Shown here in pieces: positions 36,051 to 45,007 of a DNA stretch of 64,000 nucleotides. Under the pieces are notes generated by a model. That model had not been told where the DNA came from, searched no databases, and saw only the letters and a program-made list of their open reading frames with translations. This DNA comes from Rhodovulum sp. MB263. GTDB taxonomy: Bacteria > Pseudomonadota > Alphaproteobacteria > Rhodobacterales > Rhodobacteraceae. Numbering within the stretch: the stretch's first letter is position 1; each line of letters begins with the position of its first letter. The stretch lies in contig NZ_CP020384.1 of assembly GCF_002073975.1 (NCBI RefSeq), positions 2,604,001 through 2,668,000 on the forward strand, read 5' to 3'. The position numbers and the translations under genes are program-made.

Positions 36051-38780
36051 TCAGGCCTCCTGTTTCCGCAGCCCGAGGATCGCGAGGGTCAGATAGATCA
36101 GGCAGAACCCCGCCAGCACGGCGGCATTCGGCGCCACATCGGCCCAGCCGAAGCCCTTGAGGAAGGTGCCGCTGGTCACCGCCTGATACCAGGCGCTGGG
36201 AAAGCCCTGCCCGACAAGCCGCCCGGGCATATCGAGCGAGGCGACCGGCAGGATCAGCCCCGAGAAGTTCACCGCCGGGATGATCGACAGCACCGCCGTC
36301 GCGAAGACCGCCGCGACCTGGCTGCGGGTGAAGGACGAGACCAGCTGGCCGAACCCCGTTGTCGCGAAGACATAGAGGAAGGACAGCCCGGCCAGCGCCG
36401 CCAGGCTGCCGGTGAAGGGCACGCCGAAAACCGTGCGTCCGATCGCATAGAGCATCCAGAAGCTCGCCCAGGCGATCGCCAGATAGGGAAGCTGCTTGCC
36501 CAGCAGGAATTCGAACCGGGTGACCGGGGTGGAGCGGAAATTGGCGATGGTGCCGGTCTCCTTCTCGCGCACCACGCTGATCGCCGACATGATCGCCGGG
36601 ATCAGCATCAGGATCACCATCATCATCGAGGGCACCATGGCATGCGCGCTCTTGAAGGACTGGTTGAACAGGAAGCGGCTCTCGATGCCGACCTTGGCTG
36701 CCTGGCCCTCCGCGCGGCGGGTGGCATAATCCGACATCAGCCCCAGCGCATAGCTGCGCGCGGTCTCGGCCCGGAACGGCATCGCCCCGTCGATCCAGAG
36801 CGAGACCTCGGGCACATCGCCGCGCCTGAGATCGCGGCCATAGCCGTCTGGGATTTCCAGCGCGACCGTCAGGTCGCCACGCACCATCCGGTCGCCCAGA
36901 TCGGACGTACCGCCCAGCGGCGCGGTTTCGGCGAATTGCCGGATCGAGGTGAACTGCTCGACCAGCTCGCGGCTTTCCGGGCTGTGATCCTGATCGCGGA
37001 CGGCAAAGCTCAGCCGGTCGACATCGAAGGAAATGCCGTAGCCCATCGTCAGCAGCAGGATCGCGGGACCCGCCAGGGCGAAGAAGACCCGGATCGGGTC
37101 GCGCATCAGCTCGAGCGTCTCGCGCCAGCAATAGGCCCAGAGCCGGGTCATGCCGCCAAAGCGCGGCACGGTTTGCGCCTGCGACGCCGCAACCGGGACC
37201 GCCGTGGCGGCCGGGGCGGCCTGACCGGGCGCCAGTTCGGCCTCGAGGCAGGAAATGAAGGCCTCTTCCAGCGAGGCTGCGCCGCGCCGGGCGACGATCT
37301 CGGCGGGGGTGCCGACATCGAGCACCCGGCCCGCATGCATCAGCGAGATCCGGTCGCAGCGCTCGGCCTCGTTCATGAAATGGGTCGAGATGAAGATCGT
37401 GACGCCCTTGTCGCGCGACAAGGACAGAAGCGTGCGCCAGAAGGCGTCGCGCGCCACCGGATCGACGCCCGAGGTCGGCTCGTCGAGGATCAGCACCTGC
37501 GGCGCATGCAGCGTGGCCACCGCCAGCTGCAGGCGCTGGCGCTGGCCCAGCGGCAGATCCCAGGGCAGGCGGTCGGCCAGCGCGCCGAGCTCGAACTCGG
37601 CCAGAACCTCGTCGACACGGGGACCGCGCCGTTCTTTCGGCAGATGGTAGAGATCGGCATGCAGCTCGAGGTTCTGGCGCACCGTCAGCTCGGAATACAG
37701 CGAGAACCCCTGCGACATGTAGCCGATCCGCATCCGGCTTTCGATATCGGAGGCGCGCAGTTTCCGGCCGAACAGCTCGGCCTCGCCCTCGCTCGGATCG
37801 AGCAGCCCGGTCAGCATCTTCATCGTGGTCGACTTGCCGCAGCCATTCGAGCCGAGAAAGCCGAAGATCTCGCCCTCGGGAATGGTGAAACTGACATCGT
37901 CGACGGCCGTGAAATCGCCGAAGCGCCGGGTCAGGTGGCGGGCCGCGATGGCGACACGTCCGCTGCCCTGCCCAAGCGGGCGCGCCACCAGCGGCGGCGC
38001 CCCGGACCGGTCCGGCAGCAGTTGCACGAAGGCCTCTTCCAGCGTGGCAGCCCCCGCCCGCGCCTTCAGCTCGGCCGGGCTTCCCGAGGCCAGCACCCGG
38101 CCCGCATTCATCGCCGCAAGCCAGTCGAAACGGTCCGCCTCTTCCATATAGGCGGTGGCGACCAGCACGCTCATGCCCGGCATCTCGGCCCGGATATGAT
38201 CGATCAGCTCCCAGAACTGGCGCCGCGAAAGCGGGTCGACCCCGGTCGTCGGCTCGTCGAGAAGCAGCAGGTCGGGGTCGTGGATCAGCGCCGAACACAG
38301 GCCGAGTTTCTGCTTCATCCCCCCCGACAGCTTGCCCGCGGGCCGGTCCGGAAAGGGCGCAAGCCCGGTCGCCTCCAGCAGCATCCCGATCCGTCGCCCG
38401 CGTTCGGCCGCGCCCTGCCCGAAGAGCCGCCCGAAGAATTCAAGGTTCTCGCGTACCGAAAGCGTCGGATAGAGGTTTCGCCCCAGCCCTTGCGGCATAT
38501 AGGCGATGCGGGGCGCAAGCGCGCGCCGGGCGGCCGGGTCCGACATGTCGCGGCCAAGCACGCGCAGCTGGCCCTCCTGCAGCCGCCGGACGCCCGCGAC
38601 CAGCCCCAGCAGCGTCGACTTGCCGACACCGTCAGGGCCGATCAGCCCGGTCATGCAGCCGGCCGGCACGGCAAGACCGATGTCCGAAAGCGCCGCCTTG
38701 CCGCCATAGCGGTGGGTCAGCCCGACGATCTCGGCGGCGATGCCACCCGCCTCGGGAGAATGCTCCGGAACCGGTGCCAT
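36051..38780 (-). CDS. rbbA: RbbA-like fused ABC ATPase/permease
   Basis: 909 residues, close to the 911 of E. coli RbbA. Two ABC ATPase modules come first: LIGPDGVGKSTLLGLVAG with LSGGMKQKLGLCSALIHDP and LLLLDEPTTGVDP, then FLGSNGCGKSTTMKML with PLGQRQRLQLAVATLHAP and LILDEPTSGVDP. A C-terminal ABC-2 permease half follows (from about residue 570; FFALAGPAILLLTMGYG, VVREKETGTIANFRSTP). The first Walker A carries PDGVGKS and the second signature is LPLGQRQR instead of LSGGQ. RbbA was described as ribosome-associated, but gene context favours export. Confidence 0.9.
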   Translation of the reverse strand: MAPVPEHSPEAGGIAAEIVGLTHRYGGKAALSDIGLAVPAGCMTGLIGPDGVGKSTLLGLVAGVRRLQEGQLRVLGRDMSDPAARRALAPRIAYMPQGLGRNLYPTLSVRENLEFFGRLFGQGAAERGRRIGMLLEATGLAPFPDRPAGKLSGGMKQKLGLCSALIHDPDLLLLDEPTTGVDPLSRRQFWELIDHIRAEMPGMSVLVATAYMEEADRFDWLAAMNAGRVLASGSPAELKARAGAATLEEAFVQLLPDRSGAPPLVARPLGQGSGRVAIAARHLTRRFGDFTAVDDVSFTIPEGEIFGFLGSNGCGKSTTMKMLTGLLDPSEGEAELFGRKLRASDIESRMRIGYMSQGFSLYSELTVRQNLELHADLYHLPKERRGPRVDEVLAEFELGALADRLPWDLPLGQRQRLQLAVATLHAPQVLILDEPTSGVDPVARDAFWRTLLSLSRDKGVTIFISTHFMNEAERCDRISLMHAGRVLDVGTPAEIVARRGAASLEEAFISCLEAELAPGQAAPAATAVPVAASQAQTVPRFGGMTRLWAYCWRETLELMRDPIRVFFALAGPAILLLTMGYGISFDVDRLSFAVRDQDHSPESRELVEQFTSIRQFAETAPLGGTSDLGDRMVRGDLTVALEIPDGYGRDLRRGDVPEVSLWIDGAMPFRAETARSYALGLMSDYATRRAEGQAAKVGIESRFLFNQSFKSAHAMVPSMMMVILMLIPAIMSAISVVREKETGTIANFRSTPVTRFEFLLGKQLPYLAIAWASFWMLYAIGRTVFGVPFTGSLAALAGLSFLYVFATTGFGQLVSSFTRSQVAAVFATAVLSIIPAVNFSGLILPVASLDMPGRLVGQGFPSAWYQAVTSGTFLKGFGWADVAPNAAVLAGFCLIYLTLAILGLRKQEA

Positions 38781-38783
38781 GAC

Positions 38784-39851
38784 CTAGTCCGGAAGCTGGA
38801 CCTGAAGATCGGCCGGCCAGGGCGTCGCGGGCGCGGTGCGCACGAAGCCACGGCCACGGACGCCGGTCTTGACCTGATCCTCGAAGCGCTCGAGCAGGTT
38901 GCGCGGGATCGTCAGCTTGACGCGGAAGACCAGATCCTCGCGCTCGGCCATGGTCTCGACGCTCTTCGGGGTGAACTGGCTTTCGGGCGAGATGAAGGTC
39001 ACCCGCGCCGGCACCACATATTGCGGGATCGGATCGAGGATCAGCCGGGCCTCGTCATTGGCCGAGATCAGCCCCACCGTCGTCGCGGGCAGATAGATGT
39101 TCATGTAGACATCGGTCAGGTCGAGCAGGGTGACGACCGGCGTGCCCGCCGCCAACACCTCGCCGGGCTCGTGCAGCCGGTACAGCACCCGTCCGCGGAT
39201 CGGCGCCCGGATCGTCAGATCGTCAAGCGCGATTTCCAGCCGATCGACCTCGGCCGAACTCGAGGCCATCAGCGCCTCGGCATCGCTGACCTGGGCCCGG
39301 GCCATCGCCAGCGAGGCCTCGGCCGAGGTGAAGGCATTTCTGGCATCGTCATAGGCGCTGTCGCTGGCATGGCCATCGGCATGCAGCCGCTCGACCCGCG
39401 CACGATTGGTCCGCGCCACGTCCAGCGCGCTTTGCGCCTGCATCACGCTGGCCTCGGCCAGCTCGCGGGCGGCCTTGGCGCGCAGAACCGCCGCCCGCGC
39501 GCCCAGAAGCTGCGCCCGGGTATCGCGATCGTCGATCCGGGCGATCACCGCCCCCGCCTCGACCGTCGCGCCCTCCGCGACCTCGACCGCCGCGACGCGG
39601 CCGGCATATTTGGTGGCGACATCGACGCTCTGGGCCTCCAGCCGCCCGTTCGAACTGGCAATGCCGCGGGGCTCGGCCGGGCCCACAAGCCTGTGCCACA
39701 GCCCCGCGAACCCGCCATCGGCATGGGCCGGGACCGGGGCCGCGACGACGGCCAGGCTCAGCGCAAGAAGCGCGGACTCGAACAGGGCGCGGCGCGGCCC
39801 GCGCGGGGAAAGGCTGTCGGAAAGGTCGGGAAAGATCTGTCTGTCGCTCAT
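38784..39851 (-). CDS. yhiI: HlyD-family periplasmic adaptor (YhiI-like)
   Basis: 355-residue membrane-fusion protein. The N-terminus has a hydrophobic segment (LFESALLALSLAVVAAPVPAHA) that could be a signal peptide or anchor. A split biotinyl-lipoyl domain (GRLEAQSVDVATKYAGRVAAV, LTIRAPIRGRVLYRLHEPGEVLAAG) frames a long alpha hairpin (residues about 110-200). ATG 39851 is chosen for AAGGTGATCCCG before it. The gene precedes rbbA by 3 bases, so adaptor, ATPase and permease form one operon. Confidence 0.87.
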   Translation of the reverse strand: MSDRQIFPDLSDSLSPRGPRRALFESALLALSLAVVAAPVPAHADGGFAGLWHRLVGPAEPRGIASSNGRLEAQSVDVATKYAGRVAAVEVAEGATVEAGAVIARIDDRDTRAQLLGARAAVLRAKAARELAEASVMQAQSALDVARTNRARVERLHADGHASDSAYDDARNAFTSAEASLAMARAQVSDAEALMASSSAEVDRLEIALDDLTIRAPIRGRVLYRLHEPGEVLAAGTPVVTLLDLTDVYMNIYLPATTVGLISANDEARLILDPIPQYVVPARVTFISPESQFTPKSVETMAEREDLVFRVKLTIPRNLLERFEDQVKTGVRGRGFVRTAPATPWPADLQVQLPD

Positions 39852-40072
39852 CGGGATCACCTTCGCGCGGCCTCGGCCCGTCTGCCCCGTCGGCATTGAC
39901 CAGCACACGGGGAGCACGAGCGGCAGCGGCCGTCTCTCGCTCATCGGGGTTGTGTCGCATGCGGGACAGACAGGGGCAAGCTCGGCGCCACGTCACCTTA
40001 GGGGATCGGCCGGCCCCGGGCGCGCCAGCACCGCCCGCCACAGCCCAGCACAGCCCGGCCGCGATGCGGATC

Positions 40073-41728
40073 TCAGGAGATATCGACCGGCTTCAGCGGC
40101 AGTTCGTCGCGGCGCGGCACCGTCTGGCGCTCGATCATGCGGCGCACCCTTGGCCTGCCCGCCCCGCGATGCAGGGCCAGCAGCCTGTCGCTGACCTCGG
40201 CATCCGCCATGGTGCGGCGTTCCTGATGGCGCAGATATTCGGCCCAGGTCGCGACATGGTAGCTCTCGGCCCAGACCGTCGGACGCTCGAGATCGCGCAG
40301 GAGCACCCATTGCCGCGCGCCGTCGCGGATCCGGATCCGGCGCCGTTCGGTCATCGCGGCAAGGAAGGCGTCGACGTCGCCCGGCGCGATGTCATATTCG
40401 ACCGTGACCGCGATCGGCCCCGACCGCGCCCGGAGATCGACACCGAGCCGGGGCTCGACGAAGCGGTTCAGCGGCGCCAGATCGTCATTGCCGAAATTTG
40501 GCAGCGGCAGCCTCAGCCCGACCACCGCCCCGAAGACCAGCACCGCAGCGGCCGCCCAGAGCGCCTCGGCCAGTCCCGCCCCCGCCGCGACCTGCCCCCA
40601 GAGAAAGCTGCCCGCCGCCATGCCGCCGAAGGTGCAGGTCTGGTAAAGCGCCAGCGCCCGGCCCACCACCCAGCGCGGGGTCGAGAGCTGCACCGAGACA
40701 TTGAACAGCGACAGGGACAGCACCCAGGACGCCCCCGCGGGCAGAAGCAGCAGCCCCGAGATCCAGAGTTCCTGCGAGAAGGCCAGCCCGGTCAGCGCCG
40801 CCGCAAAGCCCAGGAAGCCGCCGCGCACGATGGCCTCGTTCGCGAAGCGCTCGCGCAGGCGCGCGCTGGCAATCGCGCCGCCGATGGCGCCGGTCCCGAA
40901 ACAGCCCAGAAGGACGCCGTAGCCGAAGGCCCCCTCCCCCAGCAGCTCATGCGCGACGATGGGCAGCAATGCCAGCAAGGCGACCGCGGCAAGCCCGAAC
41001 AGGAAGCCGCGGAACAGCACCCGCAGCAGCACCGGCGACATCGAGACATAGCGCAGCCCGGCCGAGATCGCCGGGCCCAGCGCCTCGCGCGGCAAGCGGC
41101 GCTCGGGCAGCGCCGGGCGCCACAGGAACAGCGACAGCCAGAGCGGCAGGTAGCTCAGCGCATTGACCGCGAAGGCCGCCGCCGCCCCTCCCGCCGCCAC
41201 GATCAGCCCGCCCACCGCCGGACCGACGCTGCGCATCAGGTTGAAGCCCATGCTGTTCAGCGCGACCGCGGCCGGCAGGTCCGAGCGCGGCACGATATCG
41301 CCGACCGAAGCCTGCCAGGACGGGTTGTAAAGCGCCCTGCCGAGGCCGATCAGGAAGGTGAAGGCCAGCAGCAGCCAGGGCGTCAGCGCACCCTGGAAGG
41401 CCGCCGCCGCCAGCACCGCCGAGACCGCCAGCATGAAGATCTGTGCCGTCAGCATGATGCGGCGCCGGTCGAAACTGTCGGCCAGCGCCCCCGCGATCAG
41501 CGAAAACAGCATGATCGGCAGCGTGTTCGAGGCCTGGACCAGCGCCACCATGACCGGCGAATGGGTCAGCTCGGTCATCATCCAGCCCGCGCCCACGGTC
41601 TGCACCAGCCCGCCGAAATTCGAGATGTTCGAGGCAAGCCAGAGGTTGCGGTAGGTGGCCTTGCGGAACGGGGCGAGAGCGGAGGGGCGGTCGGGCACGG
41701 ATGGGGCTGTCACGGGCGGGGCTTTCAC
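40073..41728 (-). CDS. MFS transporter (MFS_3 type) with C-terminal monooxygenase-like domain
   Basis: 551 residues. The first ~400 form twelve helices of the enterobactin-exporter-like MFS_3 family (ATYRNLWLASNISNFGGLVQTVGAGWMM over the first segment, GALADSFDRRRIML loop). The last ~130 residues are soluble (VEYDIAPGDVDAFLAAMTERRRIRIRDGARQWVLLRD) and resemble the antibiotic-biosynthesis-monooxygenase/dimeric barrel fold seen at the end of this subfamily. The start is GTG at 41728; two further GTG codons downstream are possible. Substrate unknown. Confidence 0.83.
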   Translation of the reverse strand: MKAPPVTAPSVPDRPSALAPFRKATYRNLWLASNISNFGGLVQTVGAGWMMTELTHSPVMVALVQASNTLPIMLFSLIAGALADSFDRRRIMLTAQIFMLAVSAVLAAAAFQGALTPWLLLAFTFLIGLGRALYNPSWQASVGDIVPRSDLPAAVALNSMGFNLMRSVGPAVGGLIVAAGGAAAAFAVNALSYLPLWLSLFLWRPALPERRLPREALGPAISAGLRYVSMSPVLLRVLFRGFLFGLAAVALLALLPIVAHELLGEGAFGYGVLLGCFGTGAIGGAIASARLRERFANEAIVRGGFLGFAAALTGLAFSQELWISGLLLLPAGASWVLSLSLFNVSVQLSTPRWVVGRALALYQTCTFGGMAAGSFLWGQVAAGAGLAEALWAAAAVLVFGAVVGLRLPLPNFGNDDLAPLNRFVEPRLGVDLRARSGPIAVTVEYDIAPGDVDAFLAAMTERRRIRIRDGARQWVLLRDLERPTVWAESYHVATWAEYLRHQERRTMADAEVSDRLLALHRGAGRPRVRRMIERQTVPRRDELPLKPVDIS

Positions 41729-41880
41729 GGGCGGGGCGTTCGGAACCGGGGGGTTCCTGATGGGTAGGGCGCAGCTGCTATCCCGGCAAGGGCAGACGGC
41801 GTTTTTCAGCCCCCCTCAAGGCATCTCCCGGCCGTTTCGGCCCCCGCCCGCCTCATTCCGGCCCGCGCCGGGGGTCAGGC

Positions 41881-41922
41881 GCGGTCCATCAAGGGCGGTC
41901 CATCAAGGGCGGTCCATCAAGG
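41881..41922. repeat. Three tandem 14-base repeats
   Basis: GCGGTCCATCAAGG occurs three times head to tail without mismatch between the MFS gene start and the cytochrome gene end. Likely replication slippage. Confidence 0.8.
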
Positions 41923-41961
41923 GCAAGTGATCAGGGCTGGGCGATCGGGGCTGGACCGGTC

Positions 41962-43830
41962 TCATTTGGTCAAGGGCGGGCGGGCCGCGAACCAGTCGGC
42001 CAGGGCCGCGCGCTCATCCCCGGTCAGCCGCGCGGCGATCTCGGTCATCGGAGCCAGAACCTCGGGCGCGGCCGTCTCGGCGAAATAGTCCAGACGTCCC
42101 TCGATATAGCGCGCGCGCTGGCCGTCGAGGCGCGGGATCAGCCCGACCGCGGCGGTGGGCCGGGCGCCGTGACAGGAGAGACAGGATGGCAGCCCCCGCG
42201 CCGGATCGCCCTCCTCGGCCAGCGTCCCGGCCTCGGCCAGTTCGAAATCGGGGCGCTGCGCGCGCTCGGGATCCAGCCCCGATTGCGCCACCGGCGCGGC
42301 GCCAAGCACCGCCGACAGCCGCCCGATCTGATCCGAGGTCATCTCGTGGGCCGCCTGCTGCATCGTTCCGACCGGCCGCCGCCCGGCATCGAACAGCGCC
42401 ATCTGATGGTCGAGATAGGCCGCGGATTGCAGCGTCAGGTTGGGCGAGAGATCGCGGTCGGCGCCAAGCGCGGGCCCCGGATCGTGGCAGGCCGAGCAAT
42501 TTAGCAGCAGGTCCACGATCTCCTTGTCCGGACCCTCGGCAGGCGGGGCCGGCGGCCGGGCCGGGATCAGCGGATCGTCGACCGGAAGGCCGTCCAGATA
42601 GGCCGCAACGGCCGCGCGTTCCTGCTGGCTCAGCGCCCGGGCGATGGCGGGCATCGGGTTCCATCCCTCCGGGTCGGGGCCGTCTCCGGCGGCGAAACCG
42701 TCGAGACGGCGTTTCAGGAACCCCGCACCCTGCCCGGCCAGGCGCGGCACATCGAGCCCCGACGCCCCCGCATCGGCGCCATGGCAGGCGCCGCAGGCCG
42801 GCAGAGCCCGGGCGAAATCGCCCTGCCGCACCAGAACCGCGCCCAGCTCGGGATCGCCCCGATCCGCCGGCGCGCCGGCTGTGCGGTCGGGCAGATCGGC
42901 GTAATAGGCGGCCACCGCCTCGATCTGCGGCCCGGAAAGGCTGCTGGCCACCGTCGCCATCATCCCGCTTTCCCGCGTGCCGTCGGCATAGGCCCGCAAC
43001 CGCGCGGCAATGGTGTCGGCATCGAGCAGAGAGAGGTTGGGCGCCTGCCCCCCGGTCGGCGCACCGGTGCCGTCGGTGCCGTGACAGGCCGCGCAATAGG
43101 CCACCGGCACGTCTTGAAGCCCGATCGGGCGCCAGCCGGTGGAGGGCACGGAATAGAGATATTCCTCGATCGGTCCCGCCGCATCTGCCGAATCCGCCGC
43201 GTCATGCAGCTTCAGCGGCCTCTGCGGCCCCCGACGGGTCCAGGCCATGGCCGGCGCATCCGTTCCCGCGACATCCGTCACCGTCGCCGCGCGATACGCC
43301 TCGGGCGTCATCTCCGGCAACTGCCGCAGGAAGGCGACGACCGCCCAGATCTCGTTGAAATTGCCGTCCGAGGGCCAGCTCGGCATCGCCGTGAACCGGA
43401 CCCCGTCGCGCAGGATCACATAGAGTTCCGGGGCCGAGAAGCTGTCGACGACGGCGGGCAGGCTTTGCGGACGCGGCCGCATCGACAGAGCCACCGGGCT
43501 CTGCCCGAGGCCGGGACCGCCATGACAGGACGAACAGACCTGCCCGTAATGCCGGGCCCCGAGCGCGATCAGCCCCGGATCTTCCAGGTCCGGGACCGTG
43601 CCCGGCGCGGTGCCGAGCTCGCGCGCGCGGCGCGCAACCGAGGCGCGGAACGTGTCATGCAGCACCGCCGCCGTCACGGCGGTATGCGGCGGACGGGCCG
43701 AGACCGGGACCAGCCCGAAATACATCACCGTCGCCGCCGCGCCCATCCCCAGCACCAGCAATACCGCGCCGAAACCGATCAGAAGGCGGGGGCCGGTCGA
43801 GACAGGGCCTGTCGTGAAGGGGCTGCGCAC
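41962..43830 (-). CDS. Membrane-anchored five-haem cytochrome c
   Basis: 622-residue protein with one N-terminal membrane helix (LLIGFGAVLLVLGMGAAATVMYFGL) and five CxxCH haem-binding motifs in order CSSCH, CAACH, CGACH, CSACH, CLSCH. Repeated cytochrome-c domains show methionine-containing distal loops (MPSWPSDGNFNEIWAVVAFL, MMATVASSL, MPAIARALSQQERAAVAAYL, MTEIAARLTGDERAAL). It should transfer electrons on the periplasmic side. No dehydrogenase or oxidase gene adjoins it, so partner and donor are unknown. GTG 43830 is chosen for GAGGAGAGAG upstream. Confidence 0.88.
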   Translation of the reverse strand: MRSPFTTGPVSTGPRLLIGFGAVLLVLGMGAAATVMYFGLVPVSARPPHTAVTAAVLHDTFRASVARRARELGTAPGTVPDLEDPGLIALGARHYGQVCSSCHGGPGLGQSPVALSMRPRPQSLPAVVDSFSAPELYVILRDGVRFTAMPSWPSDGNFNEIWAVVAFLRQLPEMTPEAYRAATVTDVAGTDAPAMAWTRRGPQRPLKLHDAADSADAAGPIEEYLYSVPSTGWRPIGLQDVPVAYCAACHGTDGTGAPTGGQAPNLSLLDADTIAARLRAYADGTRESGMMATVASSLSGPQIEAVAAYYADLPDRTAGAPADRGDPELGAVLVRQGDFARALPACGACHGADAGASGLDVPRLAGQGAGFLKRRLDGFAAGDGPDPEGWNPMPAIARALSQQERAAVAAYLDGLPVDDPLIPARPPAPPAEGPDKEIVDLLLNCSACHDPGPALGADRDLSPNLTLQSAAYLDHQMALFDAGRRPVGTMQQAAHEMTSDQIGRLSAVLGAAPVAQSGLDPERAQRPDFELAEAGTLAEEGDPARGLPSCLSCHGARPTAAVGLIPRLDGQRARYIEGRLDYFAETAAPEVLAPMTEIAARLTGDERAALADWFAARPPLTK

Positions 43831-43972
43831 GGAACTCTCTCCTCGCTGCGACCCTGTCGCCCGCAATGGCGGATGACCCGAGCCGGGGACTGGTCTCCTC
43901 GGAAACGCCCGAAACCCGCCTCAGTTCCGCGCCTCGGTTTCCGGCTTCGGTTCTCCGGCTCGGGTCTCGGGC

Positions 43973-44965
43973 TCAGTTCGCGACCGGCAGAAGCCGCCGG
44001 ACCGCCTCGAGCTTTTCCAGGACCGCCGGTCTCAGGACGAAGGGGTTGAAACTGCCATGCCCCATCGCCTCGTTGACCGCGTTCAGCGCGACCGAAAGCG
44101 CAATCCAGCGCTCGGCCAGCCGCCCGACCGGCAGCGCGGCCAGGGCCGCGATCTCCAGCCCCTGCAGGCCGTCATCATGCAGAAGCTCATAGGCCAGCGC
44201 CGTCTCCATGCTGTCGAGGATGTTGAAAAGATGCGCCCAGGTATCGGCGAAATCCTCCCAGGGATGAGAGGTGGCATAGGCGGTGACATGGGTCGCCTCC
44301 CAGCCCGGCGGCGGGCCCTCGCGGTAATGCCGCTCCAGCGCCGCCCCGTAATCGGCCCGCTCGTCGCCGAAGATCGGGCGGAGCCGGTCGAGCGCGCCCG
44401 GATCGGAGGCCACCAGGACGTCCCAGTAGTGATGCGCCACCTCGTGGCGAAGATGGCCCGCGAGCGTGCGATAGGGCTCGCCCATCTCGGCGCGGATGCG
44501 CTCGCGCTCGGCATCGTCGGCCTCGGCGATGTTGAGCGTGATCGTGCCATGGGCATGGCCGGTGATCACCTTCGGCCCCGGCGCCGGGCCGATCGGATCG
44601 CCGCGCAGCTCGAAGACCGGGGCGGGTGCCCCGGCCGCGTCGCGAAGCGGCAGCCCCAGCGCATCGAGCATGCGGATCAGCGCCCGCTTGTCGCGCTCGA
44701 TCCGGGCCCAGCGCCGGCCATTGCCCGGCACCGACAGATCCGGGATCACCGTGCTCTGCGCGCAGGACAGGCACAATCCGCCGGGCCCTGTCGCCGCCCA
44801 GTTGCAGCCGATGACCGCACGATTGGCGCAGGCGGATGTCCCGCCGGTGCCGAGCGGACCGAAGCCCCGCCCGGTCAGAAATGCCAGCCCGGTCCCGCAG
44901 CTCAGACAGGCGGTGTTGTGAAACCAGATCTCCGCCCCGCAGGACGGGCAATGATACCGCCGCAT
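43973..44965 (-). CDS. Zinc-ribbon plus zinc metallopeptidase-like protein
   Basis: 330-residue cytoplasmic protein. The N-terminus carries paired CxxC zinc ribbons (CPSCGAEIW, CLSCGTGLAF, later CLSC). The C-terminal domain has the metallopeptidase motif HEVAHHYWD and a downstream ERHYREGPPPGWEA/SHPWEDFADTWAHLFNI pattern. This two-domain plan matches the putative zinc-binding metallopeptidase family (PF15887 with PF10005). Proteolysis has not been shown for the family as far as I know. Confidence 0.83.
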   Translation of the reverse strand: MRRYHCPSCGAEIWFHNTACLSCGTGLAFLTGRGFGPLGTGGTSACANRAVIGCNWAATGPGGLCLSCAQSTVIPDLSVPGNGRRWARIERDKRALIRMLDALGLPLRDAAGAPAPVFELRGDPIGPAPGPKVITGHAHGTITLNIAEADDAERERIRAEMGEPYRTLAGHLRHEVAHHYWDVLVASDPGALDRLRPIFGDERADYGAALERHYREGPPPGWEATHVTAYATSHPWEDFADTWAHLFNILDSMETALAYELLHDDGLQGLEIAALAALPVGRLAERWIALSVALNAVNEAMGHGSFNPFVLRPAVLEKLEAVRRLLPVAN

Positions 44966-45007
44966 CGTCTCTCCTGTCGCCGATGCCCGCTGGAGGAGCC
45001 CCCGGGC

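Noticed and set aside
41881-41922. CRISPR-like array
   Set aside because: Repeats are contiguous 14-base units with no spacers.
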